Notes under the pieces: model-generated
The model's database searches: none
The model's input: only the letters and a program-made list of their open reading frames with translations
Told to the model about the DNA's origin: nothing
Assembly (NCBI RefSeq): GCF_010500965.1
Contig: NZ_QVMI01000017.1
Coordinates: 1-64,000, forward strand
Length of the DNA: 64,000 nucleotides
Source: Bacteroides sp. 51
GTDB lineage: Bacteria; Bacteroidota; Bacteroidia; Bacteroidales; Bacteroidaceae
Reading direction: 5' to 3'
Shown: positions 9,002-18,313 of the stretch, piece after piece
Numbering within the stretch: position 1 is the first letter of the stretch
How the letters are laid out: the number at the start of each line of letters is the position of its first letter
Program-made: the position numbers and the translations under genes

Positions 9002-9676
9002 ATGGGAAAACTATACGTTGTACCGACTCCGGTGGGGAATCTGGAAGATATGACTTTCAGAGCCATCCGCATCTTAAAAGAGGTTGATTTCATCCTTGCC
9101 GAAGATACGCGTACATCAGGGATCTTATTAAAACACTTTGAAATAAAGAACTCAATGTATTCTCATCATAAGTTTAATGAACATAAAACCGTTGAAAACG
9201 TTGTTAATAGAATAAAGGCAGGCGAAACAGCAGCACTTATCTCTGATGCTGGGACACCAGGAATATCAGACCCCGGATTTCTTGTAGTGCGTGAATGTGT
9301 AAGAAATGGCTTGGAAGTAGAGTGTTTGCCCGGTGCAACTGCATTTGTTCCGGCTCTCGTAGCCTCGGGACTGCCAAATGACCGATTCTGTTTTGAAGGA
9401 TTTCTACCCCAAAAGAAAGGCCGGATGACAAAATTGAAATCGTTGGTAGAAGAGGGAAGGACTATGGTTTTTTATGAGTCTCCTCACCGGCTGCTTAAGA
9501 CGCTTACACAATTTGCAGAATATTTCGGGACAGATCGTCAGGCGGCTGTTTCAAGAGAAATCTCAAAATTGCATGAAGAAACTGTCAGAGGTGATTTAAA
9601 CGAATTAATAGAGCATTTCACTCGTGTAGAACCACGCGGGGAAATTGTGATAATAGTAGCAGGAATAGACAATTAA
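9002..9676 (+). CDS. rsmI: 16S rRNA (cytidine-1402-2'-O)-methyltransferase
   Basis: RsmI methylates the ribose of C1402 in the decoding centre of 16S rRNA, using SAM. The tetrapyrrole-methylase fold is clear: YVVPTPVGNLEDMTFRAI at residues 5-22, the AEDTRTSG motif, the glycine-rich SDAGTPGISDPG loop (about 81-92), LPGATAF, and FEGFLP followed by the ESPHR motif. Length (224) is normal for Bacteroidales, which lack the extra C-terminal domain of the E. coli protein. It overlaps no neighbour and lies in a plus-strand run with the coiled protein upstream. Confidence 0.95.
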   Translation: MGKLYVVPTPVGNLEDMTFRAIRILKEVDFILAEDTRTSGILLKHFEIKNSMYSHHKFNEHKTVENVVNRIKAGETAALISDAGTPGISDPGFLVVRECVRNGLEVECLPGATAFVPALVASGLPNDRFCFEGFLPQKKGRMTKLKSLVEEGRTMVFYESPHRLLKTLTQFAEYFGTDRQAAVSREISKLHEETVRGDLNELIEHFTRVEPRGEIVIIVAGIDN

Positions 9677-9703
9677 ATATAACTTTACTAAAAACGTAAA
9701 CGT

Positions 9704-10564
9704 ATGAAAAAATTGGCATTTTTATTAGTATGTGTAGCCACTATGTTGGTTTCATGTGATGGAATTACAGGTGGAAGCAAAAAACTGAAAGCAGAAAATG
9801 ATTCACTTTCAACCGCTTTGGCTCAACGCGACGCTGAACTGGATGAAATGATGAGTACTTTTAATGATATTCAGGAAGGGTTTCGTCAAATCAGTGAAGC
9901 AGAAAACCGTGTAGATTTGCAACGTGGCACAATCTCCGAGAATTCAGCATCTGCAAGACAACAAATCGCTTCGGATATCGAATTTATTACTAAAACAATG
10001 GCCGACAATAAGGCACAGATTGCTAAGTTGCAGGGACAGTTGAAGAATAGTAATACTAATTCTGCTCAAATGAAGAAAGCAATTGCTGCTTTGCAGGAAG
10101 AACTTGCCGCCAAAACAAAACGTATTGAAGAATTACAAGAAGAACTTGCTTCTAAGAATATCCGTATTCAGGAATTAGACACTGCGGTGAGCAACTTAAC
10201 TGCTGATAAAGAAACGCTTGCAGCAGAAAATGAAGCAAAAGCTAAAACCGTAGCAGAACAAGACAAAGCCATTAACTCAGCTTGGTTTGTATTTGGTACC
10301 AAGTCGGAATTGAAGTCTCAGAAGATTCTTGAAAGCGGAGATGTGTTGAAAAGCTCTGACTTTAATAAAGATTATTTCACTCAGATTGATATCCGTACAA
10401 CAAAAGAAATCAAACTGTACTCAAAACGTGCTGATTTGTTGACTTCTCATCCTACAAATACTTATGTATTAGAGAAAGATGACAAAGGTCAATTGACATT
10501 GAAGATTACAAATCCTACAGAATTCTGGAGTGTTTCTAAATACTTGGTTATCCAGGTTAAATAA
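9704..10564 (+). CDS. Coiled-coil lipoprotein
   Basis: An SPII signal peptide (MKKLAFLLVCVATMLVSC, Cys18) anchors this 286-residue protein to a membrane. A long coiled coil covers about residues 25-190, with heptad-like repeats such as ALQEELAAKTKRIEELQEELASKNIRIQELD (in pieces). A compact C-terminal domain follows, beginning AWFVFGTKSELKSQKIL and ending WSVSKYLVIQVK. Proteins of this build are widespread in Bacteroidales; a role at the cell envelope is likely but unspecified. It ends at a strong terminator. Confidence 0.8.
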   Translation: MKKLAFLLVCVATMLVSCDGITGGSKKLKAENDSLSTALAQRDAELDEMMSTFNDIQEGFRQISEAENRVDLQRGTISENSASARQQIASDIEFITKTMADNKAQIAKLQGQLKNSNTNSAQMKKAIAALQEELAAKTKRIEELQEELASKNIRIQELDTAVSNLTADKETLAAENEAKAKTVAEQDKAINSAWFVFGTKSELKSQKILESGDVLKSSDFNKDYFTQIDIRTTKEIKLYSKRADLLTSHPTNTYVLEKDDKGQLTLKITNPTEFWSVSKYLVIQVK

Positions 10565-10607
10565 ATAACTTCAACGACAGTACTAATCAGGTACTTATCA
10601 TATAATG

Positions 10608-10651
10608 AACGCATAGGTTTGATAGAACGCAATCAAACCTATGCGTTTTTC
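10608..10651 (+). terminator. Intrinsic terminator of the lipoprotein gene
   Basis: A 16-bp perfect stem (AACGCATAGGTTTGAT with ATCAAACCTATGCGTT, 8-base loop) is followed by a T run. Confidence 0.9.
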
Positions 10652-10652
10652 T

Positions 10653-10660
10653 TATCTTTG
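10653..10660 (+). promoter_or_regulatory. -7 promoter box of the HAD phosphatase gene
   Basis: TATCTTTG matches the Bacteroidetes -7 consensus and lies 35 bases before the ATG, directly after the preceding terminator. Confidence 0.6.
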
Positions 10661-10694
10661 TGCATCTTATTAAAAATCAATACTTAAAATCCTG

Positions 10695-11390
10695 ATGGCA
10701 AAGTACAAAAATATATTTTTCGACTTGGACGATACATTATGGGCCTTCTCTGAGAACTCTCGTGATACATTTGAAGAGGTATATATGAAGTATAACTTCG
10801 ATACCTACTTCAATTCATTTGATCACTATTATGAACTTTATCAGAAGCGAAACCTCGAACTATGGGAAGAATATGCTGAAGGAAAAGTGACGAAAGGTGA
10901 ATTGAATGAACAACGTTTTTTCTATCCATTGCAAGCGGTTGGTGTGAATAATCTGGATCTATCCAGGCAATTCTCTGAAGATTTCTTTGTTATTGTCCCA
11001 ACCAAAGAGAAACTGATGCCCTATGCGAAAGAAATACTGGAATATTTAACTCCTACCTATAATCTATATATATTATCCAATGGATTCCGTGAGTTGCAGG
11101 CAAAAAAGATGAAAGTCTCAGGTATTGATGGATATTTTAAAAAGATTATTCTTTCTGAAGATATAGGAGTGATGAAGCCTTACCCGGAAATCTTTCATTT
11201 TGCTCTATCGGCAACCCAGTCAGAATTAAGGGAGTCGGTTATGATTGGCGATAACTGGAAAGCAGATATTATGGGAGCAAAAGGGGTAGGAATGGATCAG
11301 ATTTTTTACAATATTATTGAACAGGGTGATTTCCCGTTCCATAGTACATATATCATCAAGTGTTTAGATGAACTTGAAAATTTATTATAA
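10695..11390 (+). CDS. HAD-family hydrolase, YjjG-like nucleotidase
   Basis: The 231-residue protein has the full set of HAD motifs. Motif I is FFDLDDTLW (nucleophile Asp in DLDD), motif II is LSNG, motif III is the Lys in MKPYPEIF, and motif IV is MIGDNWKADIMGA. The helical cap between motifs I and II and the YNLYILSNGFRELQ pattern resemble the YjjG group (pyrimidine 5'-nucleotidase house-cleaning enzymes). The substrate is inferred from family only. It is a single-gene unit between its own promoter and a hairpin terminator. Confidence 0.85.
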   Translation: MAKYKNIFFDLDDTLWAFSENSRDTFEEVYMKYNFDTYFNSFDHYYELYQKRNLELWEEYAEGKVTKGELNEQRFFYPLQAVGVNNLDLSRQFSEDFFVIVPTKEKLMPYAKEILEYLTPTYNLYILSNGFRELQAKKMKVSGIDGYFKKIILSEDIGVMKPYPEIFHFALSATQSELRESVMIGDNWKADIMGAKGVGMDQIFYNIIEQGDFPFHSTYIIKCLDELENLL

Positions 11391-11393
11391 ACG

Positions 11394-11430
11394 AAGCGGG
11401 ACTATTCATTCTTAGATAGCCCCGCTTTAT
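11394..11430. terminator. Terminator between the convergent HAD gene and SusC/D operon A
   Basis: AAGCGGGACTAT (11394-11405) pairs with ATAGCCCCGCTT (11416-11427) with one mismatch. The genes on both sides converge on it, so it may act in both directions. Confidence 0.7.
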
Positions 11431-11459
11431 TCATTGCCTTTCAGACAATAATTCTAATA

Positions 11460-13292
11460 TTATTTTATCACTTGATCAAAGGATGTTATTGTCCTTAACA
11501 ATTTGAAATTGACAGGAGAAGCATCAAAGCTTTTAGTGAATACAGATCCGGTACTTTTTGTGTGGGCGAGTGATGCAACCGGCGCAGGTGCAGCAGCAGG
11601 CATTACAATTTTAAATTTCCCATTTGGGTTAGCTGTATGTGGACCATCATTAGGGAACATAGCCAAAATAGACTTAGTAGGGAATGTAATTTCATTTCCG
11701 TCATAAGTTCCGCATATTCCGTCAGCTTTTACTTCTTCGAGAGTTTTTCCATTATTATCCATGCGATAAGCAGCCAGGCTGTATACATAGAAGTTGCCAT
11801 CACCCCAATCCAATCCAGTATTTTGCAAATCAATATAGACTCCTGCATGATCAGTTGCGTTAATCTCCAGATAATAATCTTTACTATCATCCCAATCACC
11901 TGGTTCATTATAAGGGAAAGCTTCTCCATAAGGATTTACTAAGCGGAATAATCCCGGTACAGCAGCATTTTCCTGGATTTCTACTTGGTAGGTATTATTA
12001 CCACCACCATATAAAGGACCAACAATGTCATCAGTATAAGTAGCCATTCCTAAAGAGTTCCAAACGGGTGAATTGTCTGAAGCGGAAGTGAATTTGAATA
12101 TAGTAGTAGCTTCTTTTTTAGCTTCATTACCATCATATCCAACAACTACAAAAGTATAATTTCCACTAACAGAGCATGGTAATGACACGTTGCCGGAAGC
12201 TGTGATTTCAACAGATTCTAATGAGCCGTTAATAATTGCGTCTGCCGCTTCTTCTGCATCAATACCTGCGATGATAGCTATTTTTGCTGAGGTCAAATCT
12301 TCTCCCAAAGTAACCTCTGCCATGGCAAATTCGTTCTCGTTTGCATCTACATATCGACCAGCATACATGACTTCAAGAGAATAGTCTGAAAGAACTACAC
12401 TTGGGAAAATTATTGTTATTATGTTGCTAGCCTGTGTTTGGTTCCACCCTCCAAGTCCGAAGATGTAGTAATATGGAGCGATCTGTAGGATTTCAGGTTT
12501 TCCATCAGCCGAAAATTGTGTTACTACATTATAAGTCCAGGAAGCCTCTGTAGCCAAACTTGTCATTCTGGATGGATGCAAACCATACACAATATCTTCA
12601 TAAGTTGGGTGATAAAAGACGGCGAAATCATTATAAACAACCAACCCTTCAATAGTAGTGGTTACATCCTTGTAGACCGAACCGGCAGGGAGTACACTGA
12701 ATTCAAGAAATTCATCCGCATATTCTTCGTAAGGTCCCATTAAACGGTAACGAGTAGGGTCAACCATGTGTTGTTGGAGTTCAATTTTAGAACTTTGTCC
12801 TGCCCAATTATCTGTAAAAGACGCTAAGCCTAACGATTGCCAAGGCGCAGGTATTCCAGCCTTAAATGCATAGATGGCTTTCCCGTAAGCAGATGTATTG
12901 TTCTCATCATTTATGGTTATAGAGATGTCTTTATAATCATCATATTCTATTTTTTCAGGATCATAAGTAACTGTGATTTTGGTTACGTCCGAACCTGCCG
13001 GGAAACTAGCCGTTTCAGGTATAGAGAATATATTTTCAGGATCTTCTACTTCAATCTTCAAAGGAACGGAAAGGGCCTCTTCTTTTTTAACACGTCTCAG
13101 TTCTACATCAAAAGATGTGTTTTGTATAGATAGTATAAGTGTTGAACTCAAAGTGTTGGAAAAATACACCTGGGCACCTTCTGGCATTGGAGCAGCTACA
13201 TAATCGTCATCGTCTGAGCATGCTGTAAACCCGCCGCAAATAGCAATGGCAAGCAGTGTCAAACACATTTTTTTTATTGACTTTTTATACAT
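11460..13292 (-). CDS. SusE/SusF-position surface lipoprotein of operon A
   Basis: The protein has an SPII signal with lipobox TACSDDDD (Cys25), and the acidic +2 to +5 residues fit a surface-export signal of Bacteroidales lipoproteins. A Calx-beta-like or DUF1735-like beta domain follows (about residues 35-145). Two related modules then appear: the phrase SLGLASFTDNW near residue 155 recurs as SLGMATYTDDI near residue 410, pointing to an internal duplication. It is the third gene of operon A, 33 bases after susD. A role in binding the nutrient imported by the SusC/D pair is inferred. In the present arrangement the operon appears silent because its susC lacks a promoter and start. Confidence 0.75.
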   Translation of the reverse strand: MYKKSIKKMCLTLLAIAICGGFTACSDDDDYVAAPMPEGAQVYFSNTLSSTLILSIQNTSFDVELRRVKKEEALSVPLKIEVEDPENIFSIPETASFPAGSDVTKITVTYDPEKIEYDDYKDISITINDENNTSAYGKAIYAFKAGIPAPWQSLGLASFTDNWAGQSSKIELQQHMVDPTRYRLMGPYEEYADEFLEFSVLPAGSVYKDVTTTIEGLVVYNDFAVFYHPTYEDIVYGLHPSRMTSLATEASWTYNVVTQFSADGKPEILQIAPYYYIFGLGGWNQTQASNIITIIFPSVVLSDYSLEVMYAGRYVDANENEFAMAEVTLGEDLTSAKIAIIAGIDAEEAADAIINGSLESVEITASGNVSLPCSVSGNYTFVVVGYDGNEAKKEATTIFKFTSASDNSPVWNSLGMATYTDDIVGPLYGGGNNTYQVEIQENAAVPGLFRLVNPYGEAFPYNEPGDWDDSKDYYLEINATDHAGVYIDLQNTGLDWGDGNFYVYSLAAYRMDNNGKTLEEVKADGICGTYDGNEITFPTKSILAMFPNDGPHTANPNGKFKIVMPAAAPAPVASLAHTKSTGSVFTKSFDASPVNFKLLRTITSFDQVIK

Positions 13293-13325
13293 GGCTTATA
13301 ATTTTATATTAATATACCTAAACTG

Positions 13326-15002
13326 TTACCAGCTATGCTCTTCAGAATCTGAAGTGGGTTTGACTGGTGTAGGATTGTTTGTACACGCGTAATTAAAGTT
13401 GGTCTCTGTCTGAATAATACACCAGTTCATCCAATCGGGAGTAGTGGTGGTATTCCAACGATTGAGTTCCAGGTGGTTGCTGTTTGCATAGCTACGGATA
13501 ATACCTTTGTTAAGACGTTTGATGTCGAAAGTGGCAAAACCTTCTCCCCAAAGCTCAACGCGACGCTGCCACCACACTTCGTTCTGGAAAGTAGAAGTCG
13601 AATTATTACCGTAAGTATCGGTGTGAGTTCCGTATACATAAGATGCATCACGAGTTTTAGCGAAAGCAGTTAGCAATGCAATACCATTACCCTCGTTCTG
13701 CATACCGGCAGCTTCAGCCTCAATCAGGACCATTTCTTCAACGCGCATCATCGGAACTGCTACAACGAAACCGATATATTGATTCTCATGGCCAGCACCA
13801 CCACCGGTAGCGCGGAATTTCAAAGAAAGACCACCAACAGCACCATAATAGCCATCATATCCTGTTTTGTATACCCAATCCGGATAATCCGAATAAGCTT
13901 TTAAGCCATCTATTATTTCAGCTTCAGTGCCTAATTCATCCAGTTTAAAATCAACAAAACAGTTCTTGCGAAAGTCTGTTGCTGGGATTGTTTCATACAA
14001 ATGTCTGTCAATAAGTTGTTGTTGACCATAGTTAGATGCATAGCCACAACCCGAGATCTCTGGATCTATTTCAAGGATCATGTGAGAACCCCAGGAAGAG
14101 TCGGCGTCATTTTCCAGAATGTTAGGATCATCTGCCTTGTATGTCAAACCAAACATCCAAGAAGCAGTAGGCGTATTAAAGCCCGTGTCACGACTGGTAT
14201 ATTCAGTTTCGCTCATAATAGAATAACCCGATTGAGCTAATTTGGCATATTTCTGGGCATTCGACCAATCTTCCATAGTCAGGTAAGCACGGGCTTTTAG
14301 ACCTTGTACAACTGACAAGTCGGGTGTATAGATATCTGAACGGGGATATCCAGCCAAATATTCTTCAGCTTTAGTAAGGTCGGAAATGATAAAGTTCCAT
14401 ATATCCTCATTGGTTGCGCGAGGATTGTTTGCCAAATCAGCTAAAGATGTTGTTTCGGTTACAATAGGCACCGTTTCAGCATTTTTATCAGTTCCGTATG
14501 TTTTTGGCGCATACATACGAGCCAAATCCATGTAGAACATTGCACGCATAGCGTAAGCAATACCTGCACCGGTTATTTTATCTTCATCGGGTGTTTCACC
14601 GGCCAGCGACAATACTGTATTACAGTTTTTAATCCAACCATAATAATAAGTCCAAGGATACTGACAAACAGCATACTGGGGTCCAAGGCCCACGCCACAA
14701 GCATACCATGTACTATACCAAGAACCAGAGTAACCTAATGCTATATCTTGTCCCATAACATCGCGTTTCAAGAAAAATGAAGGGTAGCCATAGTCATAAG
14801 GCGTGGTGCTTGATCCGCTATAAGTAAACTTACCGGTCAGTGTTGAAGTCACGGCATTTACAAAGTTATCATACGATCCCGGGGCATTACCCGCCTGATC
14901 GCCTGTTACATAATCGGTCGACGGGTTGACCTCATCGATGCAACTTGTTGCAATAGTAAGCCCGAATGCAACAGTTAATAGTGGTAGAAATATCTTTTTC
15001 AT
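13326..15002 (-). CDS. SusD/RagB-family nutrient-binding lipoprotein (operon A)
   Basis: SusD-like lipoproteins form the lid on the SusC pore and bind the substrate at the cell surface. The sequence has an SPII signal (lipobox ATSC, Cys21) and the TPR-like helices of the family, including the pair MRAMFYMDLARMY and GLKARAYLTMEDWSNAQKYA. The conserved C-terminal part holds the MRVEEMVLIEAEA helix and WQRRVELWGEGFATFDIKRLNKG (in pieces). Length (558) is normal. It starts 20 bases after the susC stop, so the pair is co-transcribed. It should be expressed only when cassette A receives the promoter. Confidence 0.92.
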   Translation of the reverse strand: MKKIFLPLLTVAFGLTIATSCIDEVNPSTDYVTGDQAGNAPGSYDNFVNAVTSTLTGKFTYSGSSTTPYDYGYPSFFLKRDVMGQDIALGYSGSWYSTWYACGVGLGPQYAVCQYPWTYYYGWIKNCNTVLSLAGETPDEDKITGAGIAYAMRAMFYMDLARMYAPKTYGTDKNAETVPIVTETTSLADLANNPRATNEDIWNFIISDLTKAEEYLAGYPRSDIYTPDLSVVQGLKARAYLTMEDWSNAQKYAKLAQSGYSIMSETEYTSRDTGFNTPTASWMFGLTYKADDPNILENDADSSWGSHMILEIDPEISGCGYASNYGQQQLIDRHLYETIPATDFRKNCFVDFKLDELGTEAEIIDGLKAYSDYPDWVYKTGYDGYYGAVGGLSLKFRATGGGAGHENQYIGFVVAVPMMRVEEMVLIEAEAAGMQNEGNGIALLTAFAKTRDASYVYGTHTDTYGNNSTSTFQNEVWWQRRVELWGEGFATFDIKRLNKGIIRSYANSNHLELNRWNTTTTPDWMNWCIIQTETNFNYACTNNPTPVKPTSDSEEHSW

Positions 15003-15022
15003 AATGAATGTTCCTTTTTTAA

Positions 15023-18000
15023 TTAGAATGTTAACTGAATACCACCTGTGATGTTACGTACAGGGGAGTATACGGCAACCTGCGTATTTCCATCGTAAGA
15101 ATAACGAGGATCTAAACCTTTACGAGCCGACCAGAAGCCCAGGTTTTCACCTGCTGCATATACACGAATTTTGTCAATAGCGAAGTTCCGGAGAATTTTC
15201 TTAGGAAGTGTATAACCTACGGTGAACGATTGGAAGTTCAGGTAGTTGGCGCTAGTAAGGAAGCGATCCGAAGCAGCAGCGCTGTATTGGTCACCATATT
15301 GCCAACGAGGAACATTACTTGATGTATTCTCGGGAGTCCAAGCCTTTACATAGTCCTTATGGAAAGTGGAACCGGCCTCACCAGCACTTTGTCCGGGCGC
15401 CATTAAAGCGCGATAACGGGTGTCATAAACCTTACCACCTATCTGATAATCGAATGTGACTGTTGCATCAAAACCATATGCCATAAATGTACTACTGAAA
15501 CCGCCAAATAGGTCGGGAAGCGCTGACTTAAGCTTGTACTTCGTAGCTTCGTTGAAGTTGGTTGTTGTATAAGAATATTGCGTACCAGGTTTGCTGGTTG
15601 AGCCTTCCAATGTTTCATCGACCCAATAGGTAGCCATACCTTCTTCGTTTACTCCAGCATATTTAGCCATGAATGGAACGTAAAGAGAGCCACCAACTTC
15701 GTACCAGTTTTGGAATGTTCTTGCCGAGTTCGATTCAGAGAACCCACCATTGCCGGCAACCTTCGATGCAGGAAGTTTAAGGATTTTTGTTTTATTATGC
15801 GAGAAGTTCATAGATACCGTCCAATCAATATCTTTTGTACGAACAATTGCACCGGTCAACATCATTTCTACCCCAGTATTCCGGATATCTCCCATATTAC
15901 CATAATATCCACGTGAACCGGCTGATTCGGGTATTGACAACCAGAACAGTAGGTCGGTAGTCTTTTTGGTGTAGAAATCTACATTACCAGTCAAACGACC
16001 CTTCCAGATGCTGAATTCAACACCGGCGTTAAAGTTTGTAGTTGTTTCCCAAGTTATATCAGGATTACCCATTTGTCTGAACGAAGGTGACATGGCAGTA
16101 TCGGAAGCCTTTGACAATGTATACGTATCGGTGTATGCGAAACTACCGATATTGTCGTTACCTTGCTGTCCAACAGACAATTTAAGTTTTAGTATGTCAA
16201 TCCAACTATAATCAGCCATGAATGCTTCTTTATTCATCAGCCACGCACCACCAACAGACCAGAAATTACCCCAACGGTTTTCTTTTGCAAAATATGAAGA
16301 GGCATCCCGACGGAAAGATGCAGAAGCATAGTACTTCTCATTGTAATTGTATTGAGCACTGGCAAAATAACCTTCTACGTTGTATATTGTTGTATACGAT
16401 TTAGAATCAACTTTATTGGCAAATGCATTGATGTCTTTAATATCCGGAGAGAATCCTCCTTGTGCTGTAGCCGACAAAAACTTAACCTCAGACCTGTAGT
16501 ATTCATGTCCCAGCATAGCGGTAACACTATGAAGGCCGAAATCCTGAGCATAAGTCAATGTTTGAATATGGTTGGTCCTCATAGCCGATGTCGAACTTTT
16601 GGTTATTTCACCATTAACACCGGTTTTAGGACCATAATATGGGTTTTGATAATCAGATTTGTTGGTCTGTCCCCAGATAATAGTACTTGTAGCATTGGCT
16701 TTTAGGTAACTAGTCAGATTAACATCGGCAGTGAATGTACCGTTCAACTGATTACCCTCAGTGATTACTTCATTGTAGCGGTTTGAACCAAGAGGGTTTC
16801 CTGTTTGTAAAAACGCGCGACCTACACCATAATTTGAAGCTGCCACACCATAGTCGTAAGCATCGTTACCATATTGGTCTTTTTTGATAACTACATTTCC
16901 CGATCCGTCTACAACACGTACATATACCGGATAAATCGGAGCAATCATAGTGGTGTAATACATCAAGTTGGTTGATCCCAATGAGGTGTCCATATTAGGA
17001 TTAGATTCACGTTCGGAATTTACATAACTAACATTGGCGCCAATTTTCATCCATTTTTTTATTTGGTGGTCGGCTCTAATTCTTGCACTGATACGCTCAT
17101 AACCAGAGTATTCAATAATACCATCCTCGTTTAGATAGCCAAAGCTGGCATAAAATGAGGAACGATCTGTGCCACCATTAACACTTACATTATATTCCTG
17201 ACGTAATGCGCTCTTATAAGCCATATCTGTCCAGTCGTCCGGTTGCATATAGTACTCTGTACCATTATATGTATAACGACGACCTAAAGTAGCACTTGGA
17301 TTCAGTTTGCCATTTGTGCCAATTAGCATTTGACCCTCGGGAACAGTATAAATATTGTAACCAAGATCCGAGATCATTCTATTGTTGGACCACGAGTTTG
17401 CTGTTACAATATCGTTGCCTTGACCGTAGAAAGAATAATTATGCAATTGAGAATAATAAGCTTCATAGTATTGTGCGGGATCTGTAATTACATCATAATC
17501 CTGAACCCCACGTTTGTTAACACCCCATTTCATGTCTACGTTAACAACGGCTTTTTGTGTGTTACCTTTTTTAGTTGTAACAATGATAACGCCGGCAGCA
17601 CCACGGGCACCATAAAGAGCAGCCGAAGCAGCATCCTTCAAGATAGAAACCGATTCAATATCACTTTGTGGAATATTAGATAAACTGGCTGTATAAGGAG
17701 CACCGTCAACAATTACCAATGGGTCGGTGTTGGCATACATGGATGCAATACCACGGATATTAATGTTTCCGGCTCCTTCACCGGGCTCTCCTGTACTACC
17801 ACGTAATTGAAGGCCTGGAACAGAACCGACCAAGGCATCAGTTACATTTGTCGTGATACGTTTGGATAATTCGTCTGCATTAACTACGGCAGCTGAACCA
17901 GTGAAAGCGGACTTTTTTGCTGTACCATAAGCAACAACTATAACCTCGTCAATTAGTTGAGAGTCGGGCTTTAAGACGATGCGAATATTAGGTCTGATGG

Positions 18001-18055
18001 CTACTTCCTGCATCACCATACCAATATACGAAACCTGCAAAGTTTTCGCAGAACT
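15023..18055 (-). CDS. Silent (headless) SusC/RagA TonB-dependent transporter, cassette A
   Basis: This is a SusC-family outer-membrane transporter body of 1010 codons that has no N-terminus. The reading frame opens inside the 39-bp shared segment (codons for SSAKTLQVSYIGM), and a stop codon lies seven codons upstream with no ATG between. Present are the TonB-box region (DEVIVVAYGTAKK), the plug (ALVGSVPGLQLRG..., DAASAALYGARGAAGVIIVTTKKG in pieces) and a full beta-barrel ending in GGIQLTF. Missing are the signal peptide and most of the carboxypeptidase-regulatory-like extension. With the 67 residues carried by the active locus it would be a normal 1077-residue protein. I read it as a storage copy, not a dead gene, because the rest is intact. 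Confidence 0.88.
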   Translation of the reverse strand, partial: SSAKTLQVSYIGMVMQEVAIRPNIRIVLKPDSQLIDEVIVVAYGTAKKSAFTGSAAVVNADELSKRITTNVTDALVGSVPGLQLRGSTGEPGEGAGNINIRGIASMYANTDPLVIVDGAPYTASLSNIPQSDIESVSILKDAASAALYGARGAAGVIIVTTKKGNTQKAVVNVDMKWGVNKRGVQDYDVITDPAQYYEAYYSQLHNYSFYGQGNDIVTANSWSNNRMISDLGYNIYTVPEGQMLIGTNGKLNPSATLGRRYTYNGTEYYMQPDDWTDMAYKSALRQEYNVSVNGGTDRSSFYASFGYLNEDGIIEYSGYERISARIRADHQIKKWMKIGANVSYVNSERESNPNMDTSLGSTNLMYYTTMIAPIYPVYVRVVDGSGNVVIKKDQYGNDAYDYGVAASNYGVGRAFLQTGNPLGSNRYNEVITEGNQLNGTFTADVNLTSYLKANATSTIIWGQTNKSDYQNPYYGPKTGVNGEITKSSTSAMRTNHIQTLTYAQDFGLHSVTAMLGHEYYRSEVKFLSATAQGGFSPDIKDINAFANKVDSKSYTTIYNVEGYFASAQYNYNEKYYASASFRRDASSYFAKENRWGNFWSVGGAWLMNKEAFMADYSWIDILKLKLSVGQQGNDNIGSFAYTDTYTLSKASDTAMSPSFRQMGNPDITWETTTNFNAGVEFSIWKGRLTGNVDFYTKKTTDLLFWLSIPESAGSRGYYGNMGDIRNTGVEMMLTGAIVRTKDIDWTVSMNFSHNKTKILKLPASKVAGNGGFSESNSARTFQNWYEVGGSLYVPFMAKYAGVNEEGMATYWVDETLEGSTSKPGTQYSYTTTNFNEATKYKLKSALPDLFGGFSSTFMAYGFDATVTFDYQIGGKVYDTRYRALMAPGQSAGEAGSTFHKDYVKAWTPENTSSNVPRWQYGDQYSAAASDRFLTSANYLNFQSFTVGYTLPKKILRNFAIDKIRVYAAGENLGFWSARKGLDPRYSYDGNTQVAVYSPVRNITGGIQLTF
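18017..18055 (-). repeat. SusC recombination site A (39 bp)
   Basis: This segment is identical over all 39 bases to sites B (27775-27813) and C (30752-30790). It holds an imperfect 17-bp dyad, CTGCGAAAACTTTGCAG (7-bp arms, 3-bp spacer), at 18035-18051. The flanking sequences differ from those of B and C immediately outside. It has the same orientation as B and is inverted relative to C. Confidence 0.9.
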
Positions 18056-18258
18056 GGTAAGTTTCGTAAGTTGTTAATATATAGCAACTTAACCACTTTT
18101 GATAGAACTTAAAATATTTATTATTGAATTTGGAGATTAAAGAAGTAACCACTTGTTCTATTGGTTGTTAAGAAGCCTACATTACTTTACTCAATCAACA
18201 ACAAACTACTATTTTTCTACTATACTCGCGGATATTCATTGATAAAAGTGTGAATCTC

Positions 18259-18284
18259 TACATTTTTATCAAGGTAAAAATGTA
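18259..18284. promoter_or_regulatory. Perfect palindrome upstream of the DUF4143 ATPase
   Basis: TACATTTTTA (18259-18268) and TAAAAATGTA (18275-18284) are perfect 10-bp arms around 6 bases, 30 bases before the ATPase ATG. The right arm runs into TAACTTTA, a weak -7 box, so it is placed like an operator. The rest of the gap 18056-18313 shows nothing more. Confidence 0.5.
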
Positions 18285-18313
18285 ACTTTATACATAAATA
18301 ACAATATACAGAT

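Noticed and set aside
15023-18040. Cassette A susC as a normal gene starting at the TTG codon
   Set aside because: A start at TTG inside the shared 39 bp would make an outer-membrane protein without a signal peptide; comparison with cassette B shows that the head is missing.
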